Positions 1 through 8,830 are shown, numbered from the stretch's first letter. The stretch is 64,000 nucleotides of DNA from Bradyrhizobium stylosanthis (GCF_001641335.1 NZ_LVEM01000001.1:153428-217427), one strand, 5' to 3'. Numbers and translations: made by a program. The notes: generated by a model from the letters alone, not told the origin.

Positions 1-893
1 AGGCCAAGAAATTTCGCTGCGGCCTGTCGATCCATGACATCTCGAAGCCGGGCGAGATGCGCGAGATCGCCTTCCTCGAAATGCCGGGCTTCGGCATCAA
101 CCGGCTGTGGTGGCCGGGCGGCCGGTACGCCTATGTCTCGGCGCATTTCGACGGCTTCACCGACCACATCCTCTGCGTGGTCGATCTCAAGACCGTCACG
201 AAACCGGACATCGTCGCGAAATGGTGGCTGCCGGGCATGAACCGCGCGGCCGGCGAGCCGGCGACGCCCAAGGGCAAGCGCTTTGCGCTCCATCACATGA
301 TCACGGCGGGGGATCGCGGCTATGCCGCCTGGCGCGACGGCGGCTTCACCATCCACGACATCAGCGATCCCGCCAATCCAAAACTGCTGTCGCACATCAA
401 CTGGTCGCCGCCGTTCGCCGGCGGCACGCATACGCCGCTGCCGCTGCCGAAGCGCCAGCTCGCGATCGTCGCGGACGAGGCCAATGCGGAGAAATGCGCC
501 AAGGGCCTGTTCCACACCTTCGTGCTCGACGTGCGCGCGCCCGAGAATCCGGTGCCGATCGCAACGTTGCCGACGCCGCGCGATCGCGACTTCTGCACGA
601 GCGGCACCTTCGGCCCGCATAATCTGCACGAGAACCGCCCGGGATCGTTTCAGAGCGAGGAGACGATCTTCGCGACCTACAACAACGCCGGCGTCAGGGT
701 GTTCGACATCAACGACGCCTTCGCACCGAAGGAGATCGCGTACTGGGTGCCGCCGGTCCCGAAGAAGCTCGTCGATCCGCGTCCGAATATCGGCCTCGCG
801 GCCAAGACCTGCGACGCCTATGTGCGGCCCGACGGGCTGATGTTCGTCTCCGACTGGAACGCCGGCATGCACGTGCTGCAATATCAGGGGTGA
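1..893 (+). CDS. LVIVD-repeat beta-propeller protein, C-terminal part
   Basis: The reading frame is open to the left edge, so the start lies outside the window. About 296 residues are visible. They contain repeated beta-propeller-like blades of the LVIVD type, such as 'GLSIHDISKPGE', 'GFTIHDISDPANPKLLSHI' and 'GVRVFDINDAFAPKEIAYW'. Such proteins are usually secreted or surface propellers of unknown substrate. The end is intact, with an aromatic tail 'SDWNAGMHVLQYQG' and a TGA stop. No catalytic residue can be named. It is followed by a palindromic repeat and then a convergent gene. Confidence 0.8.
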   Translation, partial: AKKFRCGLSIHDISKPGEMREIAFLEMPGFGINRLWWPGGRYAYVSAHFDGFTDHILCVVDLKTVTKPDIVAKWWLPGMNRAAGEPATPKGKRFALHHMITAGDRGYAAWRDGGFTIHDISDPANPKLLSHINWSPPFAGGTHTPLPLPKRQLAIVADEANAEKCAKGLFHTFVLDVRAPENPVPIATLPTPRDRDFCTSGTFGPHNLHENRPGSFQSEETIFATYNNAGVRVFDINDAFAPKEIAYWVPPVPKKLVDPRPNIGLAAKTCDAYVRPDGLMFVSDWNAGMHVLQYQG

Positions 894-916
894 ACTGTCG
901 CCCGGGTGACGCTGCC

Positions 917-991
917 GTAGGGTGGGCAAAGGCGCAAAGCGCCGTGCCCACCATTCGCGGTGGTGGGCACGCTTCGCTTTACCCGCCCTAC
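917..991. repeat. Palindromic intergenic repeat
   Basis: The outer arms GTAGGGTGGGCAAAG and CTTTACCCGCCCTAC are near-perfect inverted copies. Inside them GTGCCCACCA faces TGGTGGGCAC, so the element can fold into a long hairpin. It fills the space between two convergent genes and may end transcription from both. It resembles the element at 35459-35575 in its GTAGGGTGG ends. Confidence 0.75.
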
Positions 992-1004
992 GAGACCGGA
1001 GCTT

Positions 1005-2174
1005 TTACGCCGGCATCCGCGTCTCGATCATGCGCACCCAGAACGAGGCGCCGTGGCCGAGGATGTTGTCGTTGAAGACATAGGCGGGGTGGTGGCACTC
1101 GTTGCCGTCGCCCATGCCGACCAGCACCATCGCGCCGGGGCGCGCTTCCAGCATGAACGAAAAGTCCTCGGCGCCCATCATCGGAATGAACTTGTCGTTG
1201 ACGCGCTCGGTGCCGACGATGTCGCGGGCGACGTCGGCGGCAAGGCCGGCCTCGCGCGCATGGTTCATCGTCACCGGATACATCCGCGTGTACTTGGTCT
1301 CGGCCGAGCCGCCATAGGCGCGGGCGACGCTGTCGGCGACCTCGCCGATGCGGCGCTCGACCAGATCGCGCACCTCGGGGTCGAGCGTGCGCACGGTGCC
1401 GGCGAGCTCGGCCCTTTCGGGGATGATGTTGAACGCCGTGCCGGAGTGAAATTGCGTGATCGAGATGACGGCGGACTTCAGCGGATCGACGTTGCGTGCG
1501 ACGATCGATTGCAGCGCATTGACGATCTGCGAGCCGATCAGGACGCTGTCGACCGACTTGTGCGGACCGGCGCCGGCGTGGCCGCCCTTGCCGTGCACGA
1601 TGATCTGGATGTTGTCGGAGGACGCGAGCATCGCGCCGGGCGTGGTGGCGAAATGGCCTTCGGGCAGGCCGGGCATGTTGTGCATGCCGTAGACCTCCTG
1701 GATGTTCCAGCGCGTCATCAGGCCGTCGTCGACCATGGCCTTGCCGCCGCCGCCGCCTTCTTCGGCGGGTTGGAAGATCATGATCGCGGTGCCGTCGAAA
1801 TTGCGCGTCTCGGCAAGATATTTGGCGGCGCCCAGCAGCATCGCGGTGTGGCCGTCATGGCCGCAGGCGTGCATCTTGCCGGGGACCTTCGAGGCGTAGG
1901 GCACGCCCGAGGTTTCCATGATCGGCAGGGCGTCCATGTCGGCACGCAGACCGATGGTCTTGCCGGAGGCCGATTTGCGGCCGCGGATCACGCCAACCAC
2001 GCCGGTGCGGCCGATGCCCGTCACCACCTCGTCGCAGCCGAACTCCTTGAGCTTGTCGGCGACGATGCCGGCGGTACGGTGGACTTCGTAGAGCAGCTCC
2101 GGATTCTCGTGGAAGTCATGGCGCCAGGCGGCCATTTCGTCGGAGAGGGCGGCGATGCGGTTGACGATGGGCAT
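1005..2174 (-). CDS. M20 family amidohydrolase (hippurate hydrolase-like)
   Basis: This is a zinc-dependent amidohydrolase of the M20D group, which hydrolyses N-acyl amino acids such as hippurate or IAA conjugates. Visible family marks are 'GLRADMDALPI', 'HACGHDGHTAMLLGAA', 'FQPAEEGGGGG' and 'MGAEDFSFML', carrying the metal-binding His, Asp and Glu residues. The central dimerisation domain starts near 'IIVHGKGGHAGAGPHKSVD'. The start was placed at the ATG giving 'MPIVNRIAAL', because the 21 residues upstream in frame look non-coding. The length of 389 residues is normal for the family. The exact substrate cannot be told from sequence. Confidence 0.92.
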   Translation of the reverse strand: MPIVNRIAALSDEMAAWRHDFHENPELLYEVHRTAGIVADKLKEFGCDEVVTGIGRTGVVGVIRGRKSASGKTIGLRADMDALPIMETSGVPYASKVPGKMHACGHDGHTAMLLGAAKYLAETRNFDGTAIMIFQPAEEGGGGGKAMVDDGLMTRWNIQEVYGMHNMPGLPEGHFATTPGAMLASSDNIQIIVHGKGGHAGAGPHKSVDSVLIGSQIVNALQSIVARNVDPLKSAVISITQFHSGTAFNIIPERAELAGTVRTLDPEVRDLVERRIGEVADSVARAYGGSAETKYTRMYPVTMNHAREAGLAADVARDIVGTERVNDKFIPMMGAEDFSFMLEARPGAMVLVGMGDGNECHHPAYVFNDNILGHGASFWVRMIETRMPA

Positions 2175-2363
2175 GGGTGGGTCCGTTTTTGATTGTTGTC
2201 GTGGGATGAGCGAAGCGGCATCCGGGCCCTTTTGCAAGAGATTTCCCGGACAGGGCGTGACTGCCCTGCGTCAAGGCTGGTCCGCGCTGCGGATAAGCCG
2301 GCGGCCGTCATGACGCTGTCGTTCCAGCTTGCGACGAAGCGGGCCTGACAACGGGGGCCTGTG

Positions 2364-3668
2364 ATGGATCGGACTTTACATATTTCCCGGCGCGGCATGC
2401 TGGGCGCGGCCGCAACGCTGGCGATGGCCGGCACTGCCGGCGCACAAACCGACGCAGCAGCCGTCCCGCCGTTCGTGCGCACGGGGGCCGACGTCGCGCA
2501 GGATCGCGCGTTCTGGGACCAGATCGCCGCTCTCTACGACGTCGACCGGACCATGGCCAATCTCGAGAACGGCTATTGGGGCATCATGGCGAAGCCGGTG
2601 CTCGCCGAATACATCCGCCAGACGGAAAGGATCAACAGGCAGAACACCGCCTATGCCCGCACCAAATTCGGCGCGGACAGCGACGCTGTCGTCGCCGCGC
2701 TGGCGCGCACCGCGGGCGTCGACAAGAGCGAGATTGCGCTGACCCGCGGCGCGACCGAGGCGATGCAGGATCTCATCGTCAACTACAACCGCCTGCAGGC
2801 GGGCGACGCCGTTCTCTATGCCGATCTCGACTACGATTCGATGCAGTTCGCGATGGAGTGGCTGAAGGATCGGCGCGGCGTCGGCGTCTTCAAGATCGCC
2901 GTGCCGGAACCTGCCAGCAAACAGGTCATTCTCGACGCCTACGCGAAAGCCATCGCCGAGACGCCCCGGCTGAAGCTGATCCTGCTGACACATGTGAGCC
3001 ACCGCACCGGCTTGATCATGCCGGTCAAGGACATCGCCGCGATGGCGCGGGCGAAGAACATCGACGTCATCCTCGATGCCGCCCATTCATGGGGCCAGCT
3101 CGAATTCGACATCGCCGATCTCGGCGTGGACTTCATCGGCTTCAATCTGCACAAATGGATCGGGGCGCCGGTCGGCCTCGGCTTCCTCTACATCCGCAAG
3201 GGAAGGCTGGATGCGATCGACCGCCATTACGGCGATGGCAGCTTCGATCCGAACGACATCCGCTCCCGCGTTCATACCGGCACCGCGAACTTTGCCGCCA
3301 TCCTGACCCTGCCGCTGGCGCTCAGGGTTCACGAGGCCATCGGCACGCCGGCCAAGGCCGCGCGGCTGCGCTATCTGCGTGACCGCTGGGTCGTAAAGGC
3401 GCGCGCGTTGTCGAATGTGGAGGTGCTGACGCCGGACGAGCCGGGACTTGCCGCCGGCATCACCTCATTCCGGATCAGGAACAGGGGCTCGCGCGAGGAC
3501 AACAATGCCCTGGTCGGCGCCCTGCGCGACAAGCACGGGGTCCTGACCGTGCGCCGCGACGGTGTCGCCAAGGGGCAGTGCATTCGGGTCAGCCCCGCGC
3601 TCTACACCACCGAGGAGGAGGTCGACCGGTTCGTCGCTGCGCTCGCTGCCGAGACCGCCACGGGATAG
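2364..3668 (+). CDS. Tat-exported class V aminotransferase (isopenicillin N epimerase-like)
   Basis: This is a pyridoxal phosphate enzyme of aminotransferase class V, close to the isopenicillin N epimerase and cysteine desulfurase-like group. The PLP lysine is in 'GFNLHKWIGAPVG' and the preceding cofactor Asp is in 'VILDAAHSWGQ'. The N-terminus carries a twin-arginine signal, 'ISRRGMLGAAATLAMAGTAGAQT', so the folded holoenzyme is probably exported to the periplasm. The ATG at 2364 is preferred over the GTG at 2361 directly before it. It is a single gene, divergent from the amidohydrolase. The substrate is unknown. Confidence 0.9.
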   Translation: MDRTLHISRRGMLGAAATLAMAGTAGAQTDAAAVPPFVRTGADVAQDRAFWDQIAALYDVDRTMANLENGYWGIMAKPVLAEYIRQTERINRQNTAYARTKFGADSDAVVAALARTAGVDKSEIALTRGATEAMQDLIVNYNRLQAGDAVLYADLDYDSMQFAMEWLKDRRGVGVFKIAVPEPASKQVILDAYAKAIAETPRLKLILLTHVSHRTGLIMPVKDIAAMARAKNIDVILDAAHSWGQLEFDIADLGVDFIGFNLHKWIGAPVGLGFLYIRKGRLDAIDRHYGDGSFDPNDIRSRVHTGTANFAAILTLPLALRVHEAIGTPAKAARLRYLRDRWVVKARALSNVEVLTPDEPGLAAGITSFRIRNRGSREDNNALVGALRDKHGVLTVRRDGVAKGQCIRVSPALYTTEEEVDRFVAALAAETATG

Positions 3669-3724
3669 CCGGGGCAGGGGCAAATTCCGGTAGGTCCGTT
3701 TGGCCCACGATCGGCAAATTAACT

Positions 3725-3767
3725 GTCAATCACGTATCATTGACTGACAGATATTGAAATCTGTCAG
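3725..3767. promoter_or_regulatory. Overlapping inverted repeats, probable operator
   Basis: Two dyads lie side by side. GTCAAT (3725-3730) faces ATTGAC (3739-3744). CTGACAGAT (3744-3752) faces ATCTGTCAG (3759-3767) across a 6-base spacer, with perfect 9-base arms. They share the TGAC core also seen in the TetR operator at 39106. The site lies about 330 bases upstream of the TetR gene at 4101 and before a possible small ORF. An autoregulatory operator is an inference. Confidence 0.5.
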
Positions 3768-3847
3768 CGAGACGTGTATATCCGTCTCCGGACGCTCCGA
3801 TTGGGCGTCCCGCGGCAATCCCGTCCGGGGAGCCCTCGGTCCGAAAA

Positions 3848-4012
3848 ATGACAGCGGATTCAAGGGCATATTTGGAGATGGGAGCCGTGGACGAATGGAG
3901 ACTTAAGACAATGACGACCGAAATCCTCAATTTCACCGGCACGATTGGGCATTGGCTCAATTTACTGGTGGCGCGCCAGATCGCGGCGCAGGCTGCAAAA
4001 CTGCCTCATTAA
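3848..4012 (+). CDS. Possible 54-residue small protein
   Basis: An ATG-to-TAA frame of 54 residues fills part of the 432-base gap before the TetR gene. An internal ATG at 3911 would give a 33-residue form, 'MTTEILNFTGTIGHWLNLL' and on, preceded by GGAG at 3897-3900. The C-terminal half could be one amphipathic helix. I do not recognise a family. It could be a leader peptide or a chance ORF in high-GC DNA. Its position between a strong palindrome and a regulator gene is the main argument for it. The rest of the gap, 3669-3724, shows nothing. Confidence 0.3.
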   Translation: MTADSRAYLEMGAVDEWRLKTMTTEILNFTGTIGHWLNLLVARQIAAQAAKLPH

Positions 4013-4100
4013 GGCATAGGCTTTCCGAAACGACCGGTGAGGGCGCTTCGGAAGCAGCCCTATCGCCGGACGAACCCTGAAACGGGAACAAGGTGCTGGC

Positions 4101-4688
4101 ATGAATGAAGCCGTTGTCTTGACGCCGGAGCGGATCCTCGAAGTCACCGAGGACGTCTTGCGGCGCTACGGACTTGCCAAGGCCACCGTGGTCGACGTTG
4201 CCCGTGCGCTCGATGTGAGCCATGGCAGCGTCTATCGCCATTTCCCCAGCAAGGCCTCGCTGCGCGAGGCCGTTGCCAAACGCTGGCTCGACCGTATCGA
4301 CGCTCCGCTCCTGGCGATCGCTAGGGAGCAGGGGCCGGCGCCCGACAGGCTCGACCGCTGGCTGCGCACGCTGTTCGCGGCCAAGCGTTCGCGCGTGCTC
4401 GACGACCCCGAGATGTTCGAGACCTATCTGACGCTGGCGCGCGAGGCCTGCGCTGCCGTGAAGTGCCACAAGGACACCATGATCGACCAGATCGCGGCGA
4501 TCCTGACCGACGGCGTGACGCAGGGCGTCTTCGCCGTGGACGACGTCAAGACGACCGCCCGCGCGATCTTCGATACGACTTGCCGCTTCCACCATCCGGC
4601 CCACGCCGACGAATGGAAGGACGCCGATATGCCGGCGCGTGTCGATGCGACGCTCGCGCTGGTGCTGCGCGGCCTGAAGGCGTGCTAG
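4101..4688 (+). CDS. TetR family transcriptional regulator
   Basis: This is a 195-residue TetR-type repressor. The helix-turn-helix lies at about residues 22-60, with 'ATVVDVARALDVSHGSVYRHFPSKASLREAVAKRW', which matches the family pattern around the recognition helix and the conserved Tyr-x-His-Phe. The C-terminal ligand-binding half has 'FDTTCRFHHPAH', typical of a TetR_C subgroup found in proteobacteria. No partner gene lies downstream on the same strand, so the target is not visible. The palindromes at 3725-3767 are the nearest candidate binding site. Confidence 0.9.
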   Translation: MNEAVVLTPERILEVTEDVLRRYGLAKATVVDVARALDVSHGSVYRHFPSKASLREAVAKRWLDRIDAPLLAIAREQGPAPDRLDRWLRTLFAAKRSRVLDDPEMFETYLTLAREACAAVKCHKDTMIDQIAAILTDGVTQGVFAVDDVKTTARAIFDTTCRFHHPAHADEWKDADMPARVDATLALVLRGLKAC

Positions 4689-4703
4689 GCCGCGACGCCT
4701 ATC

Positions 4704-5012
4704 CTACCCTCTTGCCTTGTGAAGAAGCGCGCTCTCCCGAATGGGGGGCGCGGTGCTTGCGTGCCTGCGCGGGTGAAGCGCGCCGCCGTTGGTCGCCGGC
4801 ACGACCGGCGGGCTCTCCGGATAGGCATTGACCGCGATTTCGACGGCATCCTTTGACCGCTTGCGAAGGCGGTAGAATGTCAGCTCCTGCTCGAGCATGG
4901 GGCAGCGGAAGTGGACGACAGCCGTATCGGGCAGGCGACACAGTTCGTCGATGAGCTCGCCTACGGTGATGATCGGGGGGTGGTCGACTGCCTTGTGATG
5001 AGCCTTACTCAT
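4704..5012 (-). CDS. Conserved hypothetical protein, 102 residues
   Basis: A good ribosome binding site (GGAGGAAT) stands just before the ATG at 5012. The protein starts 'MSKAHHKAVDHPPIITVGEL' and continues with a short alpha/beta segment, then a Pro-rich basic tail. I do not recognise a domain. The gene lies downstream of the response regulator on the same strand, 107 bases away, so it could be co-transcribed with the two-component pair. It has no signal peptide and no membrane segment, so it is probably cytoplasmic. The C-terminal 30 residues look disordered. Confidence 0.7.
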   Translation of the reverse strand: MSKAHHKAVDHPPIITVGELIDELCRLPDTAVVHFRCPMLEQELTFYRLRKRSKDAVEIAVNAYPESPPVVPATNGGALHPRRHASTAPPIRESALLHKARG

Positions 5013-5119
5013 GGCGATTCCTCCACTCTACCCCTAACCGGCGCCGGATGGCCTCTGTTCCATCGCATCAGGCAAATTCAAGATCTTCAAGTGATGTGGA
5101 GATTGCGGCAGCGCCGCTG

Positions 5120-5770
5120 CTAGATCTTCGTCAGCCCGCAGGTCGCGGCGAGCCGCACCAGCTGCGCATCCGTGCGCGCGCCGGTCTTGGTCTTGATCAG
5201 GTAGTGATAGTTCTGGACCGTCTTCACACTGAGATTGAGATGCGTTGCGATCTCCTCGGTCGTCGCGCCGCCTGCGAACTGGCGCAGGATCTCGATCTCG
5301 CGCTCGCCGAGCTGATCCAGCACCGATCCTGATGACAGACTGTCCTCGGCGAGGATATGCGCGATGTCGTCGCTCATGGCGCGCTCGCCGCGCGCGACGG
5401 CTCGGATCGCGTTCACGACCGCGGACGGCTCGCTGCTCTTGGTGACGAAGCCGCTTGCGCCGGCGCCGAAGGCCGATTTCACCAGCACGGCCTCGTTGTG
5501 CATGGTGAAGACGAGAATCCGCGCCCGCGGGCTGCGCGCGCGGATGTTGCGGATCGCCTCCAGCCCGCTCGCCCCGGGCATCGAGATATCAAGCACCACG
5601 ACATCAGGGTCGTGCGCCTTGAAGGCGCCGTAGGCATCCGCCGCATTGTCGGCTTCGGCCACGACATGCAGGTCGCCCTGGCTTTCCAGGACGCGCCGGT
5701 AGCCTTGCCGCACGATCGGATGGTCGTCGACCAGCAGCACGGAGATGCCTGTTGCCGCGACCTCGCTCAT
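5120..5770 (-). CDS. NarL/FixJ-type response regulator
   Basis: A receiver domain occupies about residues 10-125, with the acidic pair 'LLVDDHP', phospho-acceptor Asp in 'VVVLDISMPGASGLEA' and Lys in 'GFVTKSSEP'. A LuxR-type helix-turn-helix fills the C-terminus: 'LGEREIEILRQFAGGATTEE' followed by 'LNLSVKTVQNYHYLIKTKTG'. The ATG at 5770 follows the kinase stop by 7 bases and has a GAGG motif before it, so translation is probably coupled. It should activate or repress genes after phosphorylation by the adjacent kinase. The target may be the divergent operon at 7347, by inference. Confidence 0.95.
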   Translation of the reverse strand: MSEVAATGISVLLVDDHPIVRQGYRRVLESQGDLHVVAEADNAADAYGAFKAHDPDVVVLDISMPGASGLEAIRNIRARSPRARILVFTMHNEAVLVKSAFGAGASGFVTKSSEPSAVVNAIRAVARGERAMSDDIAHILAEDSLSSGSVLDQLGEREIEILRQFAGGATTEEIATHLNLSVKTVQNYHYLIKTKTGARTDAQLVRLAATCGLTKI

Positions 5771-5777
5771 CCCGGCC

Positions 5778-7148
5778 TCATGCGGCAAGCGGGATGGTGG
5801 CGGCGACGCTCAGCCCGCGATTGGCCGGCAGGATCGACAGCGATCCGCCGGCCGCCGTGACGCGTTCCCGGATGCCGGTGAGGCCGAAGCCGGCCGACTG
5901 CGCAACCCGCTCCGCATCGCCACCGCCGTCGTCCTCGACGCGGATCAGCAGTGCATCGTCCTCGCCCGCGCGCCGCTCGACGCGCAAGCTGATCTCGCGC
6001 GCTGCACTGTGACGCAGCGCGTTGGTCAGGCATTCCTGGGCGACGCGATAGGCGGTGGTGGCGGCAGGGCCGCTGATGTCGGCAAGATCGCCCCTGAGAT
6101 CGAGCTGGATCGTCGGCCGCGCCGCGCTGTGCGAACGCCAGCTATCGACGAGATTGACGAGGCTGGCCTCCAGCCCGAGCTCCTCGGGCAGCGGATTGCG
6201 CAGCCGCTTCAGCGCGTCGCGCAGCGAGGCCATCAAATGATGGGTGGCCTGCGAGATCATGCGCGCGTCCTGCGCGACGGCGCTGGTTGGGCTCTCCTTC
6301 TTGCTCTCCGTCTCGATGGTGTTGGCGAAGGCGAGAATGGCCGAGAGATTCTGCCCGAACTCGTCGTGCAGCTCGCGGGCGAGCGCGCGGCGCTCGTCGT
6401 CGCGGATCTCGATCAAGCGTCTTGTCAGCGCGGCGCGCTGTTCGGTCGCTTCCTCCAGCCGGCCGCCGAGCTCGCCGACGGCGCTGCCGATCATCGCCAG
6501 CTCCATCGAGCGGAAGCGCGGCAGCTTGGTGCGATACTGGCCACGTGCCATGCGCTGCAAGGCGGTGACGATCGCGCGCGCCGGCGCGAGCGCATGCGCA
6601 ATGGCGAGCGAGGCGAGCAGGGCGATCGCGGCCGCCATCAGCAGCGCGACGTCGATGACATTGAGGATGTACTCCCAGGCCAGCGAGATGGCGGCCGCGG
6701 CGTCCGGCGTTGCCACCACCGTTCCGGCCGAGGCGGCGCGGGGGCTGACCGGCCGCACCACCTCGGCGTGGCTGCCGAGGAAGATCGGCACGATCGATGC
6801 GAACCAGCGCGGCGGGATCTTGCCCAGCCCCTCGCTCTGGCCGCAGAGCGGCTTTTCGAACGCGATGGCCGGCTGGAACTCGACGCAGACGCCGGGCGAG
6901 ATCAGCTTCATCGTCTCCAGCGTGCGCCATTCCGGAACCGGCAGGAGTTGCTCGCGCGTTCTGCTGCTGCGCAACAAGAATTCATGCCAGTACAGTGCCT
7001 GGAGCGCCTGCGCGACCCGCTGCGCGGAGGCCGCGGTCGCCCGATCGACGCTGCGATAGGCGTCGAATGTGGCCCACACGGTCGCAGCTCCCAGGCACAG
7101 CGCCACGATGAGCAGCAGGCGGGCAACAAGCTGAAGCACGAGGCGCAT
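5778..7148 (-). CDS. Membrane sensor histidine kinase, NarX/UhpB type
   Basis: The start at ATG 7148 gives a membrane helix at once ('MRLVLQLVARLLLIVALCLG'). A periplasmic region of about 130 residues follows, then a second helix near residue 180 and a HAMP-like linker. The dimerisation and phospho-acceptor domain is HisKA_3: 'RRALARELHDEFGQNLSAIL', with His as phosphorylation site. The ATPase domain has 'AQECLTNALRHSAA' (N box) and 'RVEDDGGG' (G1). It forms an operon with the response regulator downstream. The periplasmic domain is not recognised, so the signal is unknown. Its 5' end faces the channel operon across about 200 bases. Confidence 0.93.
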   Translation of the reverse strand: MRLVLQLVARLLLIVALCLGAATVWATFDAYRSVDRATAASAQRVAQALQALYWHEFLLRSSRTREQLLPVPEWRTLETMKLISPGVCVEFQPAIAFEKPLCGQSEGLGKIPPRWFASIVPIFLGSHAEVVRPVSPRAASAGTVVATPDAAAAISLAWEYILNVIDVALLMAAAIALLASLAIAHALAPARAIVTALQRMARGQYRTKLPRFRSMELAMIGSAVGELGGRLEEATEQRAALTRRLIEIRDDERRALARELHDEFGQNLSAILAFANTIETESKKESPTSAVAQDARMISQATHHLMASLRDALKRLRNPLPEELGLEASLVNLVDSWRSHSAARPTIQLDLRGDLADISGPAATTAYRVAQECLTNALRHSAAREISLRVERRAGEDDALLIRVEDDGGGDAERVAQSAGFGLTGIRERVTAAGGSLSILPANRGLSVAATIPLAA

Positions 7149-7346
7149 GCGATCATCCCCGACGTTTGATAAGGTCAGCCTAACAACGCCGTCGCGCCTT
7201 GCCAATTGCGGGGTGTGGCAGGATTGCAGCTCGGGCAAATTTCCCAAGCCGGATTGGGCATGGGTCTTTGGACCCCAGACGGCGGCTTTGATCTAATCGG
7301 GATGGAATCTTGGCAGCCCAACGGTGCGGGCGAGGAGCGGTACAGC

Positions 7347-8147
7347 ATGAGTTCGATGACGATGGGGCCGGTCACGGGCCAGGCTGCCGATCCATCCGAG
7401 CGCAGCGCGCTGCTGTTCTGGATGATCTTCACCGGCCTTTCGATCTTTGCCGTCGTGCTGCTGTGGCGCTTCGGCCTGATCCGTCTGATGCTGACCTCGG
7501 ACCGCACCTATATCTCGAGCGTCATTGCATTGCTCTACGTCGTCACCTGCGGCCATTGCTTCCTGCGCACCCGGGCGATCGCGCGGGAGGGCGCGGCGGC
7601 GCGGCGATGCCGGGCGGCTCTCGCAGCGCCCGGCGGCAGCAAGGCGCTCGACGCGCGTGCGACCTCGCTGCCGCGCGGGCTGGTACGCGATCACATCGAG
7701 AGCCTGGTGACCAAGGCGGCGGCGCAGGACTATCGCCCGGTGGACCAGACGCTGCTGCTGCGCACGCTGGCCGACCGGCTGCGCGGCTCCAACGGCTTCG
7801 GCGCCTTCGTCTCGGACACGTTGATGAAGCTCGGCCTGCTCGGCACCATCATCGGCTTCATCATCATGCTGGCGCCGATCGCGGGGCTGGATGCCGCCGA
7901 CAAGGTCGCGATGCGCTCCTCGATGGGGCTGATGAGCGACGGCATGGCGGTCGCCATGTACACGACGCTGGCGGGCCTCGTCGGCTCGATCCTGGTCCGC
8001 ATCCAGTATTACATGCTCGATGCCGCGACCCAGCGGGTGTTCTCGGACGCGGTGGTGCTGACCGAGACCTATGTGACGCCGGTGCTGGAGCGCCAAGGCG
8101 CGGAAATGCGAGGCGCTGGAATCAACGGCGCCGGAACGCCGTCATGA
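7347..8147 (+). CDS. MotA/TolQ/ExbB-like proton channel protein
   Basis: The ATG at 7347 has GAGGAG six bases upstream; the 47 residues in frame before it look non-coding. The 266-residue product has two N-terminal helices ('LLFWMIFTGLSIFAVVLLWR' and 'VIALLYVVTCGHCF'). After a cytoplasmic stretch comes the diagnostic core 'TLMKLGLLGTIIGFIIMLAP' and 'SDGMAVAMYTTLAGLVGSIL', matching helices 3 and 4 of the MotA/TolQ/ExbB family, where GLLGT and the TTLxGL turn are conserved. It heads a five-gene operon and its stop overlaps the next start as ATGA. It probably forms the ion-conducting pentamer with the next gene product. Confidence 0.88.
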   Translation: MSSMTMGPVTGQAADPSERSALLFWMIFTGLSIFAVVLLWRFGLIRLMLTSDRTYISSVIALLYVVTCGHCFLRTRAIAREGAAARRCRAALAAPGGSKALDARATSLPRGLVRDHIESLVTKAAAQDYRPVDQTLLLRTLADRLRGSNGFGAFVSDTLMKLGLLGTIIGFIIMLAPIAGLDAADKVAMRSSMGLMSDGMAVAMYTTLAGLVGSILVRIQYYMLDAATQRVFSDAVVLTETYVTPVLERQGAEMRGAGINGAGTPS

Positions 8148-8830
8148 TGGATGATTTCGGTCTCTATCCGCGCGAGGAGCCGTTCGATCCGCTCGGCGTG
8201 ATGCTGTTCAAGGCGCTCCAGGTGATCGCCTTCCTGTTCTTCCTCGCGCTGCTCGCGGTCTCTCCCGATGCCAAGGACGGCAAGATCGACTCCAAGGCGG
8301 AGTTCATGATCACGCTGGACTGGCCCGACAACCACCCCGACGATCTCGACCTGTTCGTGCAGGATCCCGCCGGCAACATCGCCTGGTATCGCCACCGCGA
8401 GGCGGGCTTCCTCACGCTCGACCGCGACGACCGCGGCGGCGCCAACGATTTCATCATGGTGGCCGGCAAGAAGATCGCCTCGCCGATCCGCGAGGAGATC
8501 GTCACGATCCGCGGCATCGTGGCCGGCGAATACACGGTGAACGTCTCGCATTTCGTCGCCACGACCGGCGAGCCGGTGACGGCCAATGTGAAGGTGCAGA
8601 AGCTCAATCCGACCGCGCAGGTGGTCTTCGACAACAAGTTCACGCTCGACCATACCGGCGACGAGAAGACCGCGGTGCGGTTCCGCATCGACGCCGAAGG
8701 CAAGGTCGTCAACGTCGACCAGCGGCCGAAATCGTTGCTCGAGACGTTCCGCAGCAGCTGGCGCAACGGCGCTGATGTCGATCCGAAGACCGGCGTGAGC
8801 AGGAACCAAGTGAGAGTACGCCGTGAGTAA
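8144..8830 (+). CDS. ExbD-position single-pass protein with extracytoplasmic beta-sandwich
   Basis: The product is 228 residues. One membrane helix lies at about residues 20-40 ('VMLFKALQVIAFLFFLALLA'), followed by an outside domain. That domain starts 'FMITLDWPDNHPDDLDLFVQ' and has the 'DLDL-V-DP-G' layout seen in DUF2135/YfaP-type beta-sandwiches; this likeness is by eye only. Topology and gene order copy ExbD, MotB and ZorB, the plug partners of ExbB-like channels. The acidic residue expected in such a helix is not inside it; an Asp follows at its outer end. The start overlaps the previous stop, so translation is coupled. Confidence 0.82.
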   Translation: MMDDFGLYPREEPFDPLGVMLFKALQVIAFLFFLALLAVSPDAKDGKIDSKAEFMITLDWPDNHPDDLDLFVQDPAGNIAWYRHREAGFLTLDRDDRGGANDFIMVAGKKIASPIREEIVTIRGIVAGEYTVNVSHFVATTGEPVTANVKVQKLNPTAQVVFDNKFTLDHTGDEKTAVRFRIDAEGKVVNVDQRPKSLLETFRSSWRNGADVDPKTGVSRNQVRVRRE

